Notes: a model not told the origin generated them from the letters alone. Positions 6,984-14,633 are shown, numbered from the stretch's first letter. The stretch is 20,857 nt of DNA from an uncultured Eubacteriaceae bacterium (GCA_947625175.1 CANQNI010000001.1:1-20857), one strand, 5' to 3'. Made by a program: numbers and translations.

Positions 6984-8027
6984 TTAAACTACGTCTTTCA
7001 TGAATACGCCCATATCATCACAAACTTTTCTCATATCAAAAGCTGTTAGAGCTTCTAAATATTCAGCGTGATCTGCTGGATTAGGGCTGTTAAATTGTTG
7101 AATATTAACAGGTCTATTATTACCTGTTGGATCCCATGAGAATATATAACCGGCTGAAGGTTCATCAATTGACGGAGTAGGTGATACATAAGCCAGTAAA
7201 ATAGCTTTAGGATCACAAATAAACTGCATATTTTCATCCAGTCCTTCTTCACCGGTATTAATAGTTGAACCAATTTGAAAAACTCGGTCCATACCAAAAA
7301 GACTAGCTAAAACATTTTCAGTTACTACTGCAGGATTAGCTGTTGAGCCACCATATTGAACTCTTGCCAAAATATCCGGGTGATTAATTAAAGCATCAAA
7401 AGCATCCATACCACAGAGCATTACATTAAAGCGTCTGCGTGTTTTTCTTAATTGGGCATTGTTTAAGGCTCTAAACATTTTAATCGGTTCTGAATTAGCA
7501 TCTGTTAATTTGGTAAAAGTTTTAGCTCCTTCAAAATCATCACTAGTGCTACCGGTTAACTGATTTGTCCAGGCACCATCATGGAAGAAGTTTTGGGCAA
7601 ACAGGGAATCCAGATGAAGTAAAATTTGTTCAGAGGCAGCTTTAGTCATTCCAATTCTTGGATCCGCAGCTCCAGGCAGGCCAATACGACTATTATTAAC
7701 CTGTTGGATCTGATCAATTCCCATAATTAACTGATCAACCTGAACGCTGTAATGGCCTTCATCCGTTGAAAGAACAGCCGGATTAACATGACCAAATTCA
7801 GGTTTTCTTTTCATATTGTCTCTGGCAAGATCGGCACGATTAAAAATTCTGTATTTTCCATCTGATGTTTGTACTGGAACAATTGGAAAAACAGAAGGTG
7901 CTACATAATCCTCCGGTTTTTGAAAAGATGCAATTGAAATGTTTGTTAACCACTGATGTGGTCTGAATCCACCAGTAGCTAAAGACTTTTGATAGGTTTG
8001 TTTTCCTACATTTGTTCTATATTCCAT
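6984..8027 (-). CDS. Major capsid protein
   Basis: A 347-residue protein with AAAGGAGAG before ATG 8027. The N-terminal region (LTNISIASFQKPEDYVAPSV, then FPIVPVQTSDGKYRIFNR and DLARDNMKRKPEFG) and the helical central part (MTKAASEQILLHLDSLFAQN) match a widespread non-lambda lineage of phage major capsid proteins expected to have the HK97 fold. The C-terminus has RRRFNVMLCGMDAFDALINHP and a final beta segment. It follows scaffold and decoration genes, as in PBSX-like modules. No N-terminal delta domain is apparent, which fits the presence of a separate scaffold gene. The same reading frame contains no interruptions. Confidence 0.92.
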   Translation of the reverse strand: MEYRTNVGKQTYQKSLATGGFRPHQWLTNISIASFQKPEDYVAPSVFPIVPVQTSDGKYRIFNRADLARDNMKRKPEFGHVNPAVLSTDEGHYSVQVDQLIMGIDQIQQVNNSRIGLPGAADPRIGMTKAASEQILLHLDSLFAQNFFHDGAWTNQLTGSTSDDFEGAKTFTKLTDANSEPIKMFRALNNAQLRKTRRRFNVMLCGMDAFDALINHPDILARVQYGGSTANPAVVTENVLASLFGMDRVFQIGSTINTGEEGLDENMQFICDPKAILLAYVSPTPSIDEPSAGYIFSWDPTGNNRPVNIQQFNSPNPADHAEYLEALTAFDMRKVCDDMGVFMKDVV

Positions 8028-8038
8028 TTATCTCTCCT

Positions 8039-8443
8039 TTATGATCCTATAACTCCACTTTTAGTGATCTGAACTCTGAAAAGTGCGTTTTCTTTAGTTG
8101 CTGGAGTTACTGCCATTCCTACAGCAAAACCGGAGGTAGCTTTAACTAATCGACCTTGATTATCCGTTGCAACATAATCACCAACTTTAATTTCACCGCC
8201 GGCTACAGCGACTCCAATATCTTTAATCTGTACAGATACTTCTTCGTTTTCCTTTACCGGTTTAATTCCCTGAAGAATAACAATACCGGCTACAGCTTCA
8301 TTTTCAGTATCACAGACTTTGATTTTTCCATTTTCATCAAACTTTACAGCTTTACCACGGGCATCTTCAATTTCTTCAGCTGCTACGGCTGCAATCGTTG
8401 ATGATTCATTTATGGTACTTCCATAAGTAACTAATCTACTCAT
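8039..8443 (-). CDS. Capsid decoration/stabilisation protein (DUF2190-like)
   Basis: A 134-residue protein between scaffold and major capsid genes. It is beta-rich and Gly/Val-rich, with RGKAVKFDENGKIKVCD, AVAGIVILQG, AVAGGEIKVGDYVATDNQGR and VGMAVTPATKENALFRVQ. The VGDYVATDNQGRLVKA stretch is typical of small beta-barrel capsid accessory proteins of the DUF2190 kind, which bind the outer capsid surface and add stability. ATG 8443 follows AGAGGTTA, and the scaffold stop lies only 2 nt upstream, so the two genes are coupled. The family call rests on motif character and position. Confidence 0.75.
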   Translation of the reverse strand: MSRLVTYGSTINESSTIAAVAAEEIEDARGKAVKFDENGKIKVCDTENEAVAGIVILQGIKPVKENEEVSVQIKDIGVAVAGGEIKVGDYVATDNQGRLVKATSGFAVGMAVTPATKENALFRVQITKSGVIGS

Positions 8444-8444
8444 A

Positions 8445-9260
8445 TTAACCTCTGTAATTTCTATCGTATTCTGCTAAAAGTTCAGGATGATCTATAGCGA
8501 TTTTTTCAAAAGCTGCAAATGGATCTTCCCCTCTATCGGTATAGCTCTTTAAGATATTTTCAAAATTAGAAGAATTTTCATAACTTTGTGAGCTGCCGTA
8601 TTCTTTAAAGATTCCGGTTTCTTCCTGAATTTTTAAGCTTTTATTTAATACAGCTATATATTCATCATAAAGTTCCTGCCCGGACTGTTTGAAGCTATAG
8701 AGCTTTTTAGCTAATTGAGCTGGATCTTCGCCAAGTGGCTGATAAATTTGAGCTTCTTTTTCTAATTCTTTAAGCTCTAAGCGTTTAGTCAATTCGTCAT
8801 TTTTCTTTTGAATTGAATCGATTTGTGCTTTAAAGCCTTTAATTATTTCATCAGCTTGCTGACGAGCTTTTTCAACATCTTCATTTTCTGCAGTTTCTTC
8901 AGAAACAACTTCAGTAACTTCTTCTGTTTCAGTTTCTGGTTCAACCGCTTCTATTACTTCCGGAGTTTCTTCAACTTCCGGTTCTTCGGTTTTTTCAAGT
9001 GATAGCTTTTTATTTAAGTCAATAACGCTTTGAATAAAACTCTTTTGAGTTAATTCATCTTTTTGGCTATCACTTAATTCAGGGCTGTTGCATATTTCCA
9101 TAATGCTTTTAGTCAGGATACTTGCAACTTCCTGAACATCTAAATTATCACTCATGGTACTATCCTTTCTTTTGATAATTTCGATATTAGCTTCCTGATT
9201 AGCTCCTGCTTCGACTAAATCCACAGAAGTAATCTCTAAATTTGATAAAGAATTTGGCAT
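8445..9260 (-). CDS. Capsid scaffold protein with an XkdF-tail-like N-terminus
   Basis: A 271-residue acidic protein; AGGAG lies 5 nt before ATG 9260 (GTG 9266 is the less likely alternative). Residues 1-30 contain LEITSVDLVEAGANQEANIE, a short motif seen in phage protease-scaffold proteins. From about residue 75 it is extremely Glu-rich, then a coiled coil follows (QQADEIIKGFKAQIDSIQKK and ELTKRLELKELEKEAQ). The C-terminus has FAAFEKIAIDHPELLAEYDR. Such acidic, helical chains guide procapsid assembly and are removed. A second in-frame ATG at 9155 with its own AAGAAAGGAT signal could give a shorter 236-residue scaffold. It lies between protease and decoration genes. Confidence 0.8.
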   Translation of the reverse strand: MPNSLSNLEITSVDLVEAGANQEANIEIIKRKDSTMSDNLDVQEVASILTKSIMEICNSPELSDSQKDELTQKSFIQSVIDLNKKLSLEKTEEPEVEETPEVIEAVEPETETEEVTEVVSEETAENEDVEKARQQADEIIKGFKAQIDSIQKKNDELTKRLELKELEKEAQIYQPLGEDPAQLAKKLYSFKQSGQELYDEYIAVLNKSLKIQEETGIFKEYGSSQSYENSSNFENILKSYTDRGEDPFAAFEKIAIDHPELLAEYDRNYRG

Positions 9261-9287
9261 AACCACTCCTTTTAAACAATAAAAAAA

Positions 9288-9311
9288 GCCCCAAAACTAA
9301 CGTCTTGAAGC
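9288..9311 (-). terminator. U-tailed hairpin between protease and scaffold genes
   Basis: On the minus strand GCTTCAAGA pairs with TTTTGGGGC (9 bp, three G·U pairs) around a 6-nt loop, followed by seven T (9287-9281). This is an intrinsic-terminator layout placed inside the head operon, 20 nt before the scaffold Shine-Dalgarno sequence. Partial termination or 3'-end processing could set the protease-to-scaffold ratio. The wobble pairs make it weaker than a host terminator. Confidence 0.5.
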
Positions 9312-9322
9312 AAACAATAAAT

Positions 9323-9345
9323 AAATCTTTTTTCGGGAAAGATTT
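9323..9345 (-). repeat. Perfect inverted repeat after the protease stop codon
   Basis: AAATCTTT and AAAGATTT form an 8-bp perfect stem with a 7-nt loop directly after the protease stop (TAA at 9346-9348). The stem is AT-rich and has no T-run of its own. Together with the U-tailed hairpin at 9288-9311 it makes a two-hairpin intercistronic element. Confidence 0.5.
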
Positions 9346-9789
9346 TTAAATTAAATCATTATAAACGTATTTTTTATCCTGTTTTTCAACCGGGGTTCTT
9401 TCTCCGGAACCTTCAATTGAAAACATCATGTAATTGCCTTTTTTAACTTTATCCCAGGTATTAGGATCCTCAATATGAAAGCCGATAAACCAGCCTTCAT
9501 GAACTAAACCTTCTGGAATCCCCAAAGCTTTTTGTTTTTCCTTTGTAAATACAATTGATTCAACCAGACGGCCTTTTTTTCTTAAATTAGGATTGTGTTC
9601 TTCACCGGTATTTCTGAAATTTAAAACAAAATTATAAGCTGCTTTTTCCAGCTCTTCCGGTTCGATCATGTCTCCCTGGTAATCTATTAAAGTCCGGCCA
9701 TCTTTAGTTTTAGCGACAGAGGCCCAACCAAATACCAGATGGGATTCTTCATCTTTTTTTACGATTTCAAAGTTTTTCTTAATTTCCAT
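9346..9789 (-). CDS. Prohead serine protease, XkdF-like
   Basis: A 147-residue protein matching the XkdF/S78-type capsid maturation proteases: FGWASVAKTKDGRTLIDYQG, then MIEPEELEKAAYNFVL, GRLVESIVFTKEKQKALGIP, and EGWFIGFHIEDPNTWDKV. Candidate catalytic residues are His65 (in TGEEHNPN) and Ser124 (in YMMFSIEGSGE). PBSX XkdF is considerably longer; here the protease domain ends at once and the SVDLVEAGAN-type tail occurs in the next gene. The protein is expected to cleave scaffold and capsid N-termini during head maturation. The start overlaps the upstream 47-codon gene by 11 nt. Confidence 0.88.
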   Translation of the reverse strand: MEIKKNFEIVKKDEESHLVFGWASVAKTKDGRTLIDYQGDMIEPEELEKAAYNFVLNFRNTGEEHNPNLRKKGRLVESIVFTKEKQKALGIPEGLVHEGWFIGFHIEDPNTWDKVKKGNYMMFSIEGSGERTPVEKQDKKYVYNDLI

Positions 9790-9922
9790 TAGCTAAATCC
9801 TCAATATAATTAATTTTTAGTGCTAAAAATCGCCATAATAAAGGTTTTGAAACAACATAATCGGGATTATATTTTTCATTTTTTTCACTGGTTTTGTTAA
9901 GTAAATTGTTTTTATTATTCAT
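9779..9922 (-). CDS. Tiny gene of unknown function, 47 aa
   Basis: ATG 9922 lies 2 nt after the stop of the upstream membrane protein gene (TAATTATG) and its TAA (9781-9779) overlaps the protease start by 11 nt. This tight nesting between two genes supports translation by reinitiation. No Shine-Dalgarno sequence is visible. The product is 47 residues, Asn/Lys-rich at the start, with KPLLWRFLALKINYIEDLAN in the second half, which could form one amphipathic helix. No family is recognised; a small head-assembly accessory is possible only by position. Confidence 0.55.
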   Translation of the reverse strand: MNNKNNLLNKTSEKNEKYNPDYVVSKPLLWRFLALKINYIEDLANGN

Positions 9923-9924
9923 AA

Positions 9925-10119
9925 TTAGTTATTCAAATATTGTAATACAGTTAAAGCTAGTATTATTCTAAAAACCTGGAAGGTAATTATCAGTCTCATT
10001 ACCGCATTAAAACCGCTTGAATCTTTATTTGCGATATCTTTAATATCAGAATATAAAAGACAACAGAAAATAATGAGTAATATATAAGTAAAACAATAAT
10101 ATAAAAAACCGGAATCCAT
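9925..10119 (-). CDS. Small two-helix membrane protein, 64 aa
   Basis: A 64-residue protein with two hydrophobic segments, residues about 5-22 (FLYYCFTYILLIIFCCLL) and about 41-60 (RLIITFQVFRIILALTVL), separated by a polar stretch DIKDIANKDSSG. It sits between the minor head protein and the protease, an odd place for a holin, since lysis genes usually follow the tail module. Small membrane proteins of unknown role do occur in phage head operons. The Shine-Dalgarno sequence is weak (TAGGTAA overlapping the previous stop), so translation is probably coupled to the upstream gene. Confidence 0.6.
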   Translation of the reverse strand: MDSGFLYYCFTYILLIIFCCLLYSDIKDIANKDSSGFNAVMRLIITFQVFRIILALTVLQYLNN

Positions 10120-10127
10120 ATTATTAC

Positions 10128-11036
10128 CTAATAAATTCCAAGCTCAAAGAGCTCTCTATCAATATACTGAATAACGCACCGGCAGGCTGTATGAGCTCCG
10201 CTGAGTCCATCAAAAACCCGACCGTCTTCAGTTTGAAATGATTCATTATAACCAACTACCTGACCGTCCAGCTCCTTACAGATATCACAGACCCTGCTAT
10301 CTTCTGAACTCGACCAGATTTTAACTACGTCATTAAAGATTCCCTGTGAAATACCATCTCCAATTGCTTGATACTCTGTCTGACGATAATTATTTAAAAT
10401 ACTGTCCTGAGCTAAAACTTTTGATCGCTCCTTGTATTTTCTTTCTATATATCGATTCGTATTCTTTCTGGCATTAGCTTTAGTATTACCACTTTCGATT
10501 TGACCAGCATAATAATTAAGACAGGATTTTAGAGCTACCGAATGAAGCCCGGCACCTCTTTTAATTACCTGGGAAATTTCATTCTTTGGCAGGCTGTCAA
10601 TTCTAACGTTTGAGTTGGTATATTTAACCGCTTCCTTAATAGCTTTTTCCTGAGTCTGATAAAGCTGATCACTAAAGCCGTCTGCAACCGCCTGATTAAA
10701 TTCAGGTTTTCCATATTCTTCAATGGAAAAATCCGGGAATCTCTTTTTTAAGTCCTGATAAATCTTATCGGCAGCAGATGAAGTAAGCTCCGGCATATTG
10801 GAATTACAAAAGTCACTAATTACTTTTCTTACTTTTTCCAGAGCTCCAGGGGATAATTGTCCTGTTATTAGAGCCTGTTGAATTTCATCAACGCTAAGTT
10901 GCTTTTGGATTTTATCTAAAAGGAGCCGATACTTTTTCTGAAAAGTATTTTTCCATTTTTGAAAGAATCCATTAATAGCGGTTTCCAGATTGATTGTTCT
11001 GGCTTTCCGAATAGTTTTCTTCCTGACCTGGATCAT
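10128..11036 (-). CDS. Minor head protein, Mu gpF-like (head morphogenesis)
   Basis: A 302-residue protein. I chose ATG 11036, preceded by AGGGAG with 6-nt spacing; an upstream ATG at 11051 would add five residues but lacks a signal. The first 65 nt overlap the portal gene. The C-terminus has the Mu F motif: SSEDSRVCDICKELDGQ, then GAHTACRCVIQY, giving Cys250, Cys253, His282, Cys285 and Cys287, a likely metal site. The middle (KYKERSKVLAQDSILNNYRQ) is the helical region usual before that motif. MuF-type proteins attach near the portal and are often ejected or linked to toxins; no toxin domain is fused here. It follows the portal gene as expected. Confidence 0.88.
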   Translation of the reverse strand: MIQVRKKTIRKARTINLETAINGFFQKWKNTFQKKYRLLLDKIQKQLSVDEIQQALITGQLSPGALEKVRKVISDFCNSNMPELTSSAADKIYQDLKKRFPDFSIEEYGKPEFNQAVADGFSDQLYQTQEKAIKEAVKYTNSNVRIDSLPKNEISQVIKRGAGLHSVALKSCLNYYAGQIESGNTKANARKNTNRYIERKYKERSKVLAQDSILNNYRQTEYQAIGDGISQGIFNDVVKIWSSSEDSRVCDICKELDGQVVGYNESFQTEDGRVFDGLSGAHTACRCVIQYIDRELFELGIY

Positions 11037-12387
11037 TTTCAACTCCCTCATTATCCGGTTCTACATTGGTCTGTTCTTCTCTATAAAACTCATCCTGATC
11101 AATTAAATCCGGTAAATCAGCTTCCTGTCTTAAGTAACGTTCCAATTCGTTGTCACAAGATAGAGCACCACATCCTACCAGTCCATTAATATAGCCGGCT
11201 AATTCATTTAAGTCTCGTTTTTCTATTTTTGAATGAGACATTTTAGGATAATCTGTAATTCCTTTAAAATGATCTCCGTTAATATTAATTAAAGCTGGAA
11301 TAGCCTGATTATTAATAACTTCAGTAATAATATCCAGGTAACTGGAGATTGCTAAAAAGAAAGTATTTGTTTTATTTTGTGACAGGGCATAGGAACCGGC
11401 TCCGTCATGTCCTAAGGTAATAAAATCGGCCAGGACAGTTTCAGCGATTTTTTTATCATAACGCTCAATAATAGCTCCAACGTCAAACTGTCTATTACCA
11501 CTACTAGCTAAAAGTTCTATTTCCCAGCCATTTGGAAGTAAAACTCCCTCTAACTCATCCCGTCTTAAATTGGAAATAATAGCCTGCGCCCATTGTCTTT
11601 TAGCGACCATTTCCGGATCATCTTCATTAAAAATATCGCTGTTTTCATCCGGTTTTAAAATAGGCAGCCCTGCTAAATCCCTTTCAACTCCAATTCCTTC
11701 GATAACCTGAAAGCGTGATTTAAAATAATAACTTCGATAGCTGGAACGAAGTATTGACTGTCCTTCCGGATTTTCTTTTTGACTCCGAGTTTTAAAGTGA
11801 AGACATTTCTTAATTGGTATGGTTCTGATTTCACTATTCGGTGGAACCATTTGAGTAAAGGCCACCAGATCATCATGATCGTTATAATTCCATTTATATA
11901 AAGTATCCTGAGCTCTGGTAGCAAACTTGGCCCAGCCGATTAAGCCGTCTGTATATTTTGACGAGCTGCATTTATCATCATTAACTCCGTTTCTTCGTTT
12001 ATAACAGATCTCGTGAATACTCCAGCCAAAAGTAAGAAAGGATAAAATCTCTGTTAAAGTGGAATCCCAACCGGGGTTTAAATCGGTAAAGCATTCTTCA
12101 ACAAATTCCTTAGCTTCAATATCGATCGGATCCTTTGAGGCTGATTCAATATAAAACTCGGATTGTTTTACCAGCATCTCAATAGCAAAAAGAATAGCAC
12201 CGATTATTTCGTCATTAACGGACATCTCCTTATAGACTTCGATAGCCCGATGTCCTTTTAATTTCGGCTCAAATTCTTCAAAGAAAACCCCGTCATATTT
12301 TCGCTGTCCGACTTTTCCGAGTTCTTTGAAGATATCAAAGTTACTTAGTTGTTCATCTGAAAGGCTATTAGTAATTCCATCAAACAT
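10972..12387 (-). CDS. Portal protein (DUF935/gp29-like type)
   Basis: A 471-residue protein with AGAGGTTA before ATG 12387. The N-terminal part (HRAIEVYKEMSVNDEIIGAI and LFAIEMLVKQSEFYIESAS), then FVEECFTDLNPGW, ILSFLTFGWSIHEICYKRR, and a clip-to-wing region with SILRSSYRSYYFKSRFQVIE, follow the gp29-like portal family pattern. A long C-terminal tail (from about 440) is acidic and polar, ending in SQNNQSGNRY. The portal forms the dodecameric DNA gate at one vertex and docks terminase. It follows terL by about 100 bp and overlaps the minor head gene. The overall length is normal for the family. Confidence 0.88.
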   Translation of the reverse strand: MFDGITNSLSDEQLSNFDIFKELGKVGQRKYDGVFFEEFEPKLKGHRAIEVYKEMSVNDEIIGAILFAIEMLVKQSEFYIESASKDPIDIEAKEFVEECFTDLNPGWDSTLTEILSFLTFGWSIHEICYKRRNGVNDDKCSSSKYTDGLIGWAKFATRAQDTLYKWNYNDHDDLVAFTQMVPPNSEIRTIPIKKCLHFKTRSQKENPEGQSILRSSYRSYYFKSRFQVIEGIGVERDLAGLPILKPDENSDIFNEDDPEMVAKRQWAQAIISNLRRDELEGVLLPNGWEIELLASSGNRQFDVGAIIERYDKKIAETVLADFITLGHDGAGSYALSQNKTNTFFLAISSYLDIITEVINNQAIPALININGDHFKGITDYPKMSHSKIEKRDLNELAGYINGLVGCGALSCDNELERYLRQEADLPDLIDQDEFYREEQTNVEPDNEGVENDPGQEENYSESQNNQSGNRY

Positions 12388-12432
12388 AAATAACCTCTAT
12401 ATAAAAATTCAAAAAGGGTATAAAAGTAAAAG

Positions 12433-12454
12433 CTCCCCGGATTACTCCGAGGAG
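12433..12454 (-). terminator. U-tailed hairpin between terL and portal
   Basis: CTCCTCGG pairs with CCGGGGAG (8 bp, one G·U) around a 6-nt loop (AGTAAT), followed by CTTTTACTTTTA on the minus strand. It lies in the 101-bp gap between the terL stop and the portal Shine-Dalgarno sequence. It looks like an intrinsic terminator of moderate strength; transcripts must read through it to express the head and tail genes, unless the portal has its own promoter, which I do not see. Confidence 0.55.
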
Positions 12455-12488
12455 AAAACTTATAAGGAACCCAAATTAAACTGTTTTT

Positions 12489-13928
12489 CTAGTATAAAGC
12501 GTTCCAGTAACTATCTCTATTCATAACACCTCCTGATTTTGGAACATGGGAGGTGTTCATGGATTCTATTTCATTAAAAGCATTACTGGATGCGTCCACC
12601 ATATCCTTTAAAAAGCTTTCCGGGAAAGCGTCCATCTGATCTAAATATTCCTTATTCCAATCAGCTAAAAGGATATCGACATTTCCTGCCTGCCACTGCG
12701 CTGCAAATCCTTCAGCTCTTGTTTCTTTGTCCCCGGATTCCTGGACAGCAACGACATTAAATCCTGCTAAAAGCTTTATGTACTGTTCGGCCTGATCTTT
12801 TCCGGCCTGTGCGGGATCTTTAGTTACTCGCACTCGTACATTCTTATATGTATGCTTATCTATCTTGGCAGTATTTAAAACGGTCTTTCTAACATTTTCA
12901 GCGGAGAGTGCTTTATTAATAACATCAACTACGATATAGCGACCGTTACTGGTTTTAGCTAAAAGAACGCCGGCAGTTTTAGCGTGCCTGCCCTGCTCCT
13001 TAGCTTTCTTTTTATCTTCAGTGGCTGCAAGGTCCCAGGCTCTGACATAGCGAACTATGTTAGAGGGCAGAACCTCAATAATATTGGCCTTGGCTCTCGG
13101 AAATACCTCACCGGCTGAAGGAACAATTTTCCAGTTACCGTTTAAGAGTCTTTCTTTATTAACATTGTCCATGGCTAAGAGGTTTGCAATATAGCCGGGG
13201 TCGTTTTCCATTAAAATCTTGTTATCTGATAATTTGGAAGCAATAAAGGTTACCGTTTTAGGAAGCAGGGTACTTGCTTCAGCTCCTAAGGAATCCCTGA
13301 ATTCATTAAATTGTTCAATCGTATCAAACCAGTAAATAATATCGTTATAACGGGCCATATACCGGATAACACCACTTCGCTCCGGAATAGGATATCCGGT
13401 TTCAGGATCAATCCACCATTTAATAAAATCCGCTACCCAACTGTCTGCCTCCGGATTGGTAGTCGCTCTGACATAGGGCTTAATACCGCTTTTAGCAGAA
13501 CGATTTCGGGAAAGCATATAAAAGAACTGCGATTCAGTAAAGTGAGTTAATTCATCAAAGCATAGTAGCGTAATCTGGGATCCCTGCCAGCCATATTTAT
13601 CATCCTCATAATTTAAATGGCCAAAAGCAACCTTAGCTCCACTCGGAAAAGTCCAGGTATAGCGTGGAGTTATCTTGGGCTCTGCATTAAGCAGGGGATA
13701 AATCTCCTTACTGGTATCCCAGAGACCACCAACCGCTGAAATCTGCGTACTTTCACGTCTAAAGATTAAAGCGCTAAAGTCTTTATTATTGATATGTCTT
13801 AATGGTTCTAGAAGTAAGGCGTAAGTTTTACCACCTCCGGCAGCACCGCCATAAATACAGATATCAGCCGAAGATGATAAAAACTTTTCCTGCGGTCCAG
13901 GCTGAGGTTTAAGTATTGTTTTCTCCAT
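12489..13928 (-). CDS. terL: Terminase large subunit
   Basis: A 479-residue protein starting at ATG 13928; an upstream in-frame ATG at 13988 would give 499 residues and a larger overlap with terS. The ATPase half has Walker A GGAAGGGKT (residues 27-35), Walker B LLCFDE (121-126) and a coupling motif ATTNPE (155-160). The nuclease half has WDLAATED (about 298-305), a strand with IVVDV, and KDPAQAGKDQAEQYI, as in Terminase_6C RNase H-like nucleases. The enzyme pumps DNA into the prohead and cuts it. Its start overlaps the terS end by 20 nt. TerL lineage can indicate packaging type, but I cannot run that comparison. Confidence 0.95.
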   Translation of the reverse strand: MEKTILKPQPGPQEKFLSSSADICIYGGAAGGGKTYALLLEPLRHINNKDFSALIFRRESTQISAVGGLWDTSKEIYPLLNAEPKITPRYTWTFPSGAKVAFGHLNYEDDKYGWQGSQITLLCFDELTHFTESQFFYMLSRNRSAKSGIKPYVRATTNPEADSWVADFIKWWIDPETGYPIPERSGVIRYMARYNDIIYWFDTIEQFNEFRDSLGAEASTLLPKTVTFIASKLSDNKILMENDPGYIANLLAMDNVNKERLLNGNWKIVPSAGEVFPRAKANIIEVLPSNIVRYVRAWDLAATEDKKKAKEQGRHAKTAGVLLAKTSNGRYIVVDVINKALSAENVRKTVLNTAKIDKHTYKNVRVRVTKDPAQAGKDQAEQYIKLLAGFNVVAVQESGDKETRAEGFAAQWQAGNVDILLADWNKEYLDQMDAFPESFLKDMVDASSNAFNEIESMNTSHVPKSGGVMNRDSYWNALY

Positions 13929-14310
13929 CGTCCCTACCGTTATCCGGTAAGAATATCTGGATTCTGGGCTCTCCTGAAACTTCGGCATTCATTTCAACTT
14001 TGTTACTTGGATTTTCACCAATTGTGTCTCGAATAAAAGTAGCTGCTTTAACATTACCATTCATAGCTGCTACAATGTTTCGATACATTATAGCCATAAC
14101 GTTGGAAAGCTCTTCATCCTCAATCCCCTGATTCTTTAATTCCTGGATAACCTGTTTATCCTTAACTTCGAGGCTTAAAAGAATTTCCCCAGCCTCTTTC
14201 ATGGATTTTCTCCGTCTATTATTTTCAGCAGCTTTTAAGCCACCTTTACGACCACGCCTTACTGCTTCTTCATGAGATAATGTTTTCGGTAAATTATCAG
14301 CATTAGCCAT
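13909..14310 (-). CDS. terS: Terminase small subunit
   Basis: A 133-residue basic protein, strong AGGAGG before ATG 14310. The N-terminus has a KGG-type motif (RRGRKGGLKAAENNRRRKS) often seen in phage small terminases. It is followed by a helical middle with EAGEILLSLEVKDKQVIQEL and NVKAATFIRDTIGENPSNK, a segment typical of small terminases just before terL. It overlaps terL by 20 nt. The subunit recognises the packaging site (pac or cos) and regulates TerL. The gap just upstream contains repeats that could include that site. Confidence 0.85.
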   Translation of the reverse strand: MANADNLPKTLSHEEAVRRGRKGGLKAAENNRRRKSMKEAGEILLSLEVKDKQVIQELKNQGIEDEELSNVMAIMYRNIVAAMNGNVKAATFIRDTIGENPSNKVEMNAEVSGEPRIQIFLPDNGRDDGENNT

Positions 14311-14345
14311 TCTTATAAACCTCCTTCCGGTTAAATAAATTCTGG

Positions 14346-14375
14346 TATAAAAAAAGCACCCTGTTTTAGAGCGCT
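14346..14375 (-). terminator. Intrinsic terminator T1 before terS
   Basis: AGCGCTCT (14375-14368) pairs with AGGGTGCT (14362-14355) with two G·U pairs and a 5-nt loop, followed by seven T on the minus strand (14355-14349, the first of them shared with the stem). It lies 40 nt upstream of terS, too close for a full promoter between the two. Confidence 0.7.
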
Positions 14376-14382
14376 GTTAAGT

Positions 14383-14422
14383 CAAAAAACAAATAAGGAC
14401 TCCGGCTTAACGAGCCCTTATT
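14383..14422 (-). terminator. Intrinsic terminator T2 before terS
   Basis: AATAAGGGCTC (14422-14412) pairs with GAGTCCTTATT (14402-14392), an 11-bp stem with one G·U and a 9-nt loop, followed by TGTTTTTT on the minus strand. It is the strongest terminator in the window. With T1 about 20 nt downstream it forms a tandem pair that would stop any transcript from the tRNA region before terS unless antitermination occurs. Confidence 0.8.
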
Positions 14423-14447
14423 TATTACGAAAAATTATTAAAATCGA

Positions 14448-14496
14448 CCCTATTTGCAACACGTTTGCAACAAACAGGGCTATAGGAGTTATTATA
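14448..14496 (-). promoter_or_regulatory. Candidate late control region: phased direct repeat and TATAAT
   Basis: TTTGCAACA occurs twice on the plus strand (14453-14461 and 14464-14472), exactly 11 bp apart, and the pair is flanked by CCCT and AGGG (14448-14451, 14476-14479). A minus-strand TATAAT (14496-14491) lies just upstream in the direction of terS. No good -35 is visible, which would suit activation by a phage regulator. The repeat could instead be part of the packaging site, since it lies next to terS. Confidence 0.4.
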
Positions 14497-14595
14497 TGGC
14501 GGATTATTAAGTCATTAGCGATCTTAATTAAACCCGAACCTTAATAAAAGAGTATTATGTAGACAATTTAAGTAATCTAATTTCCCTTTTTTCTC

Positions 14596-14604
14596 TGCTA
14601 TAAT
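14596..14604 (+). promoter_or_regulatory. Extended -10 promoter for the plus-strand gene
   Basis: TGCTATAAT, a perfect extended -10 (TG-N-TATAAT), lies about 30 nt before the ATG at 14634. No clear -35 is seen, which extended -10 promoters tolerate. It is an autonomous promoter facing opposite to all other genes. Confidence 0.7.
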
Positions 14605-14633
14605 CCTCTTAAAACAATGAAAGGATTAGCAAA

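Noticed and set aside
9925..10119. Holin
   Set aside because: Two hydrophobic helices fit, but it is far from any lysis gene and within the head operon; kept as an unknown membrane protein.
12389..12488. Open frame continuing past the terL TAG
   Set aside because: It runs for about 45 codons but has no family character, crosses a terminator hairpin and enters the portal gene out of frame; likely chance.
13929..13988. Longer terL start at 13988
   Set aside because: It adds 20 residues that overlap terS by 80 nt, and ATG 13928 gives the usual short lead-in to Walker A.
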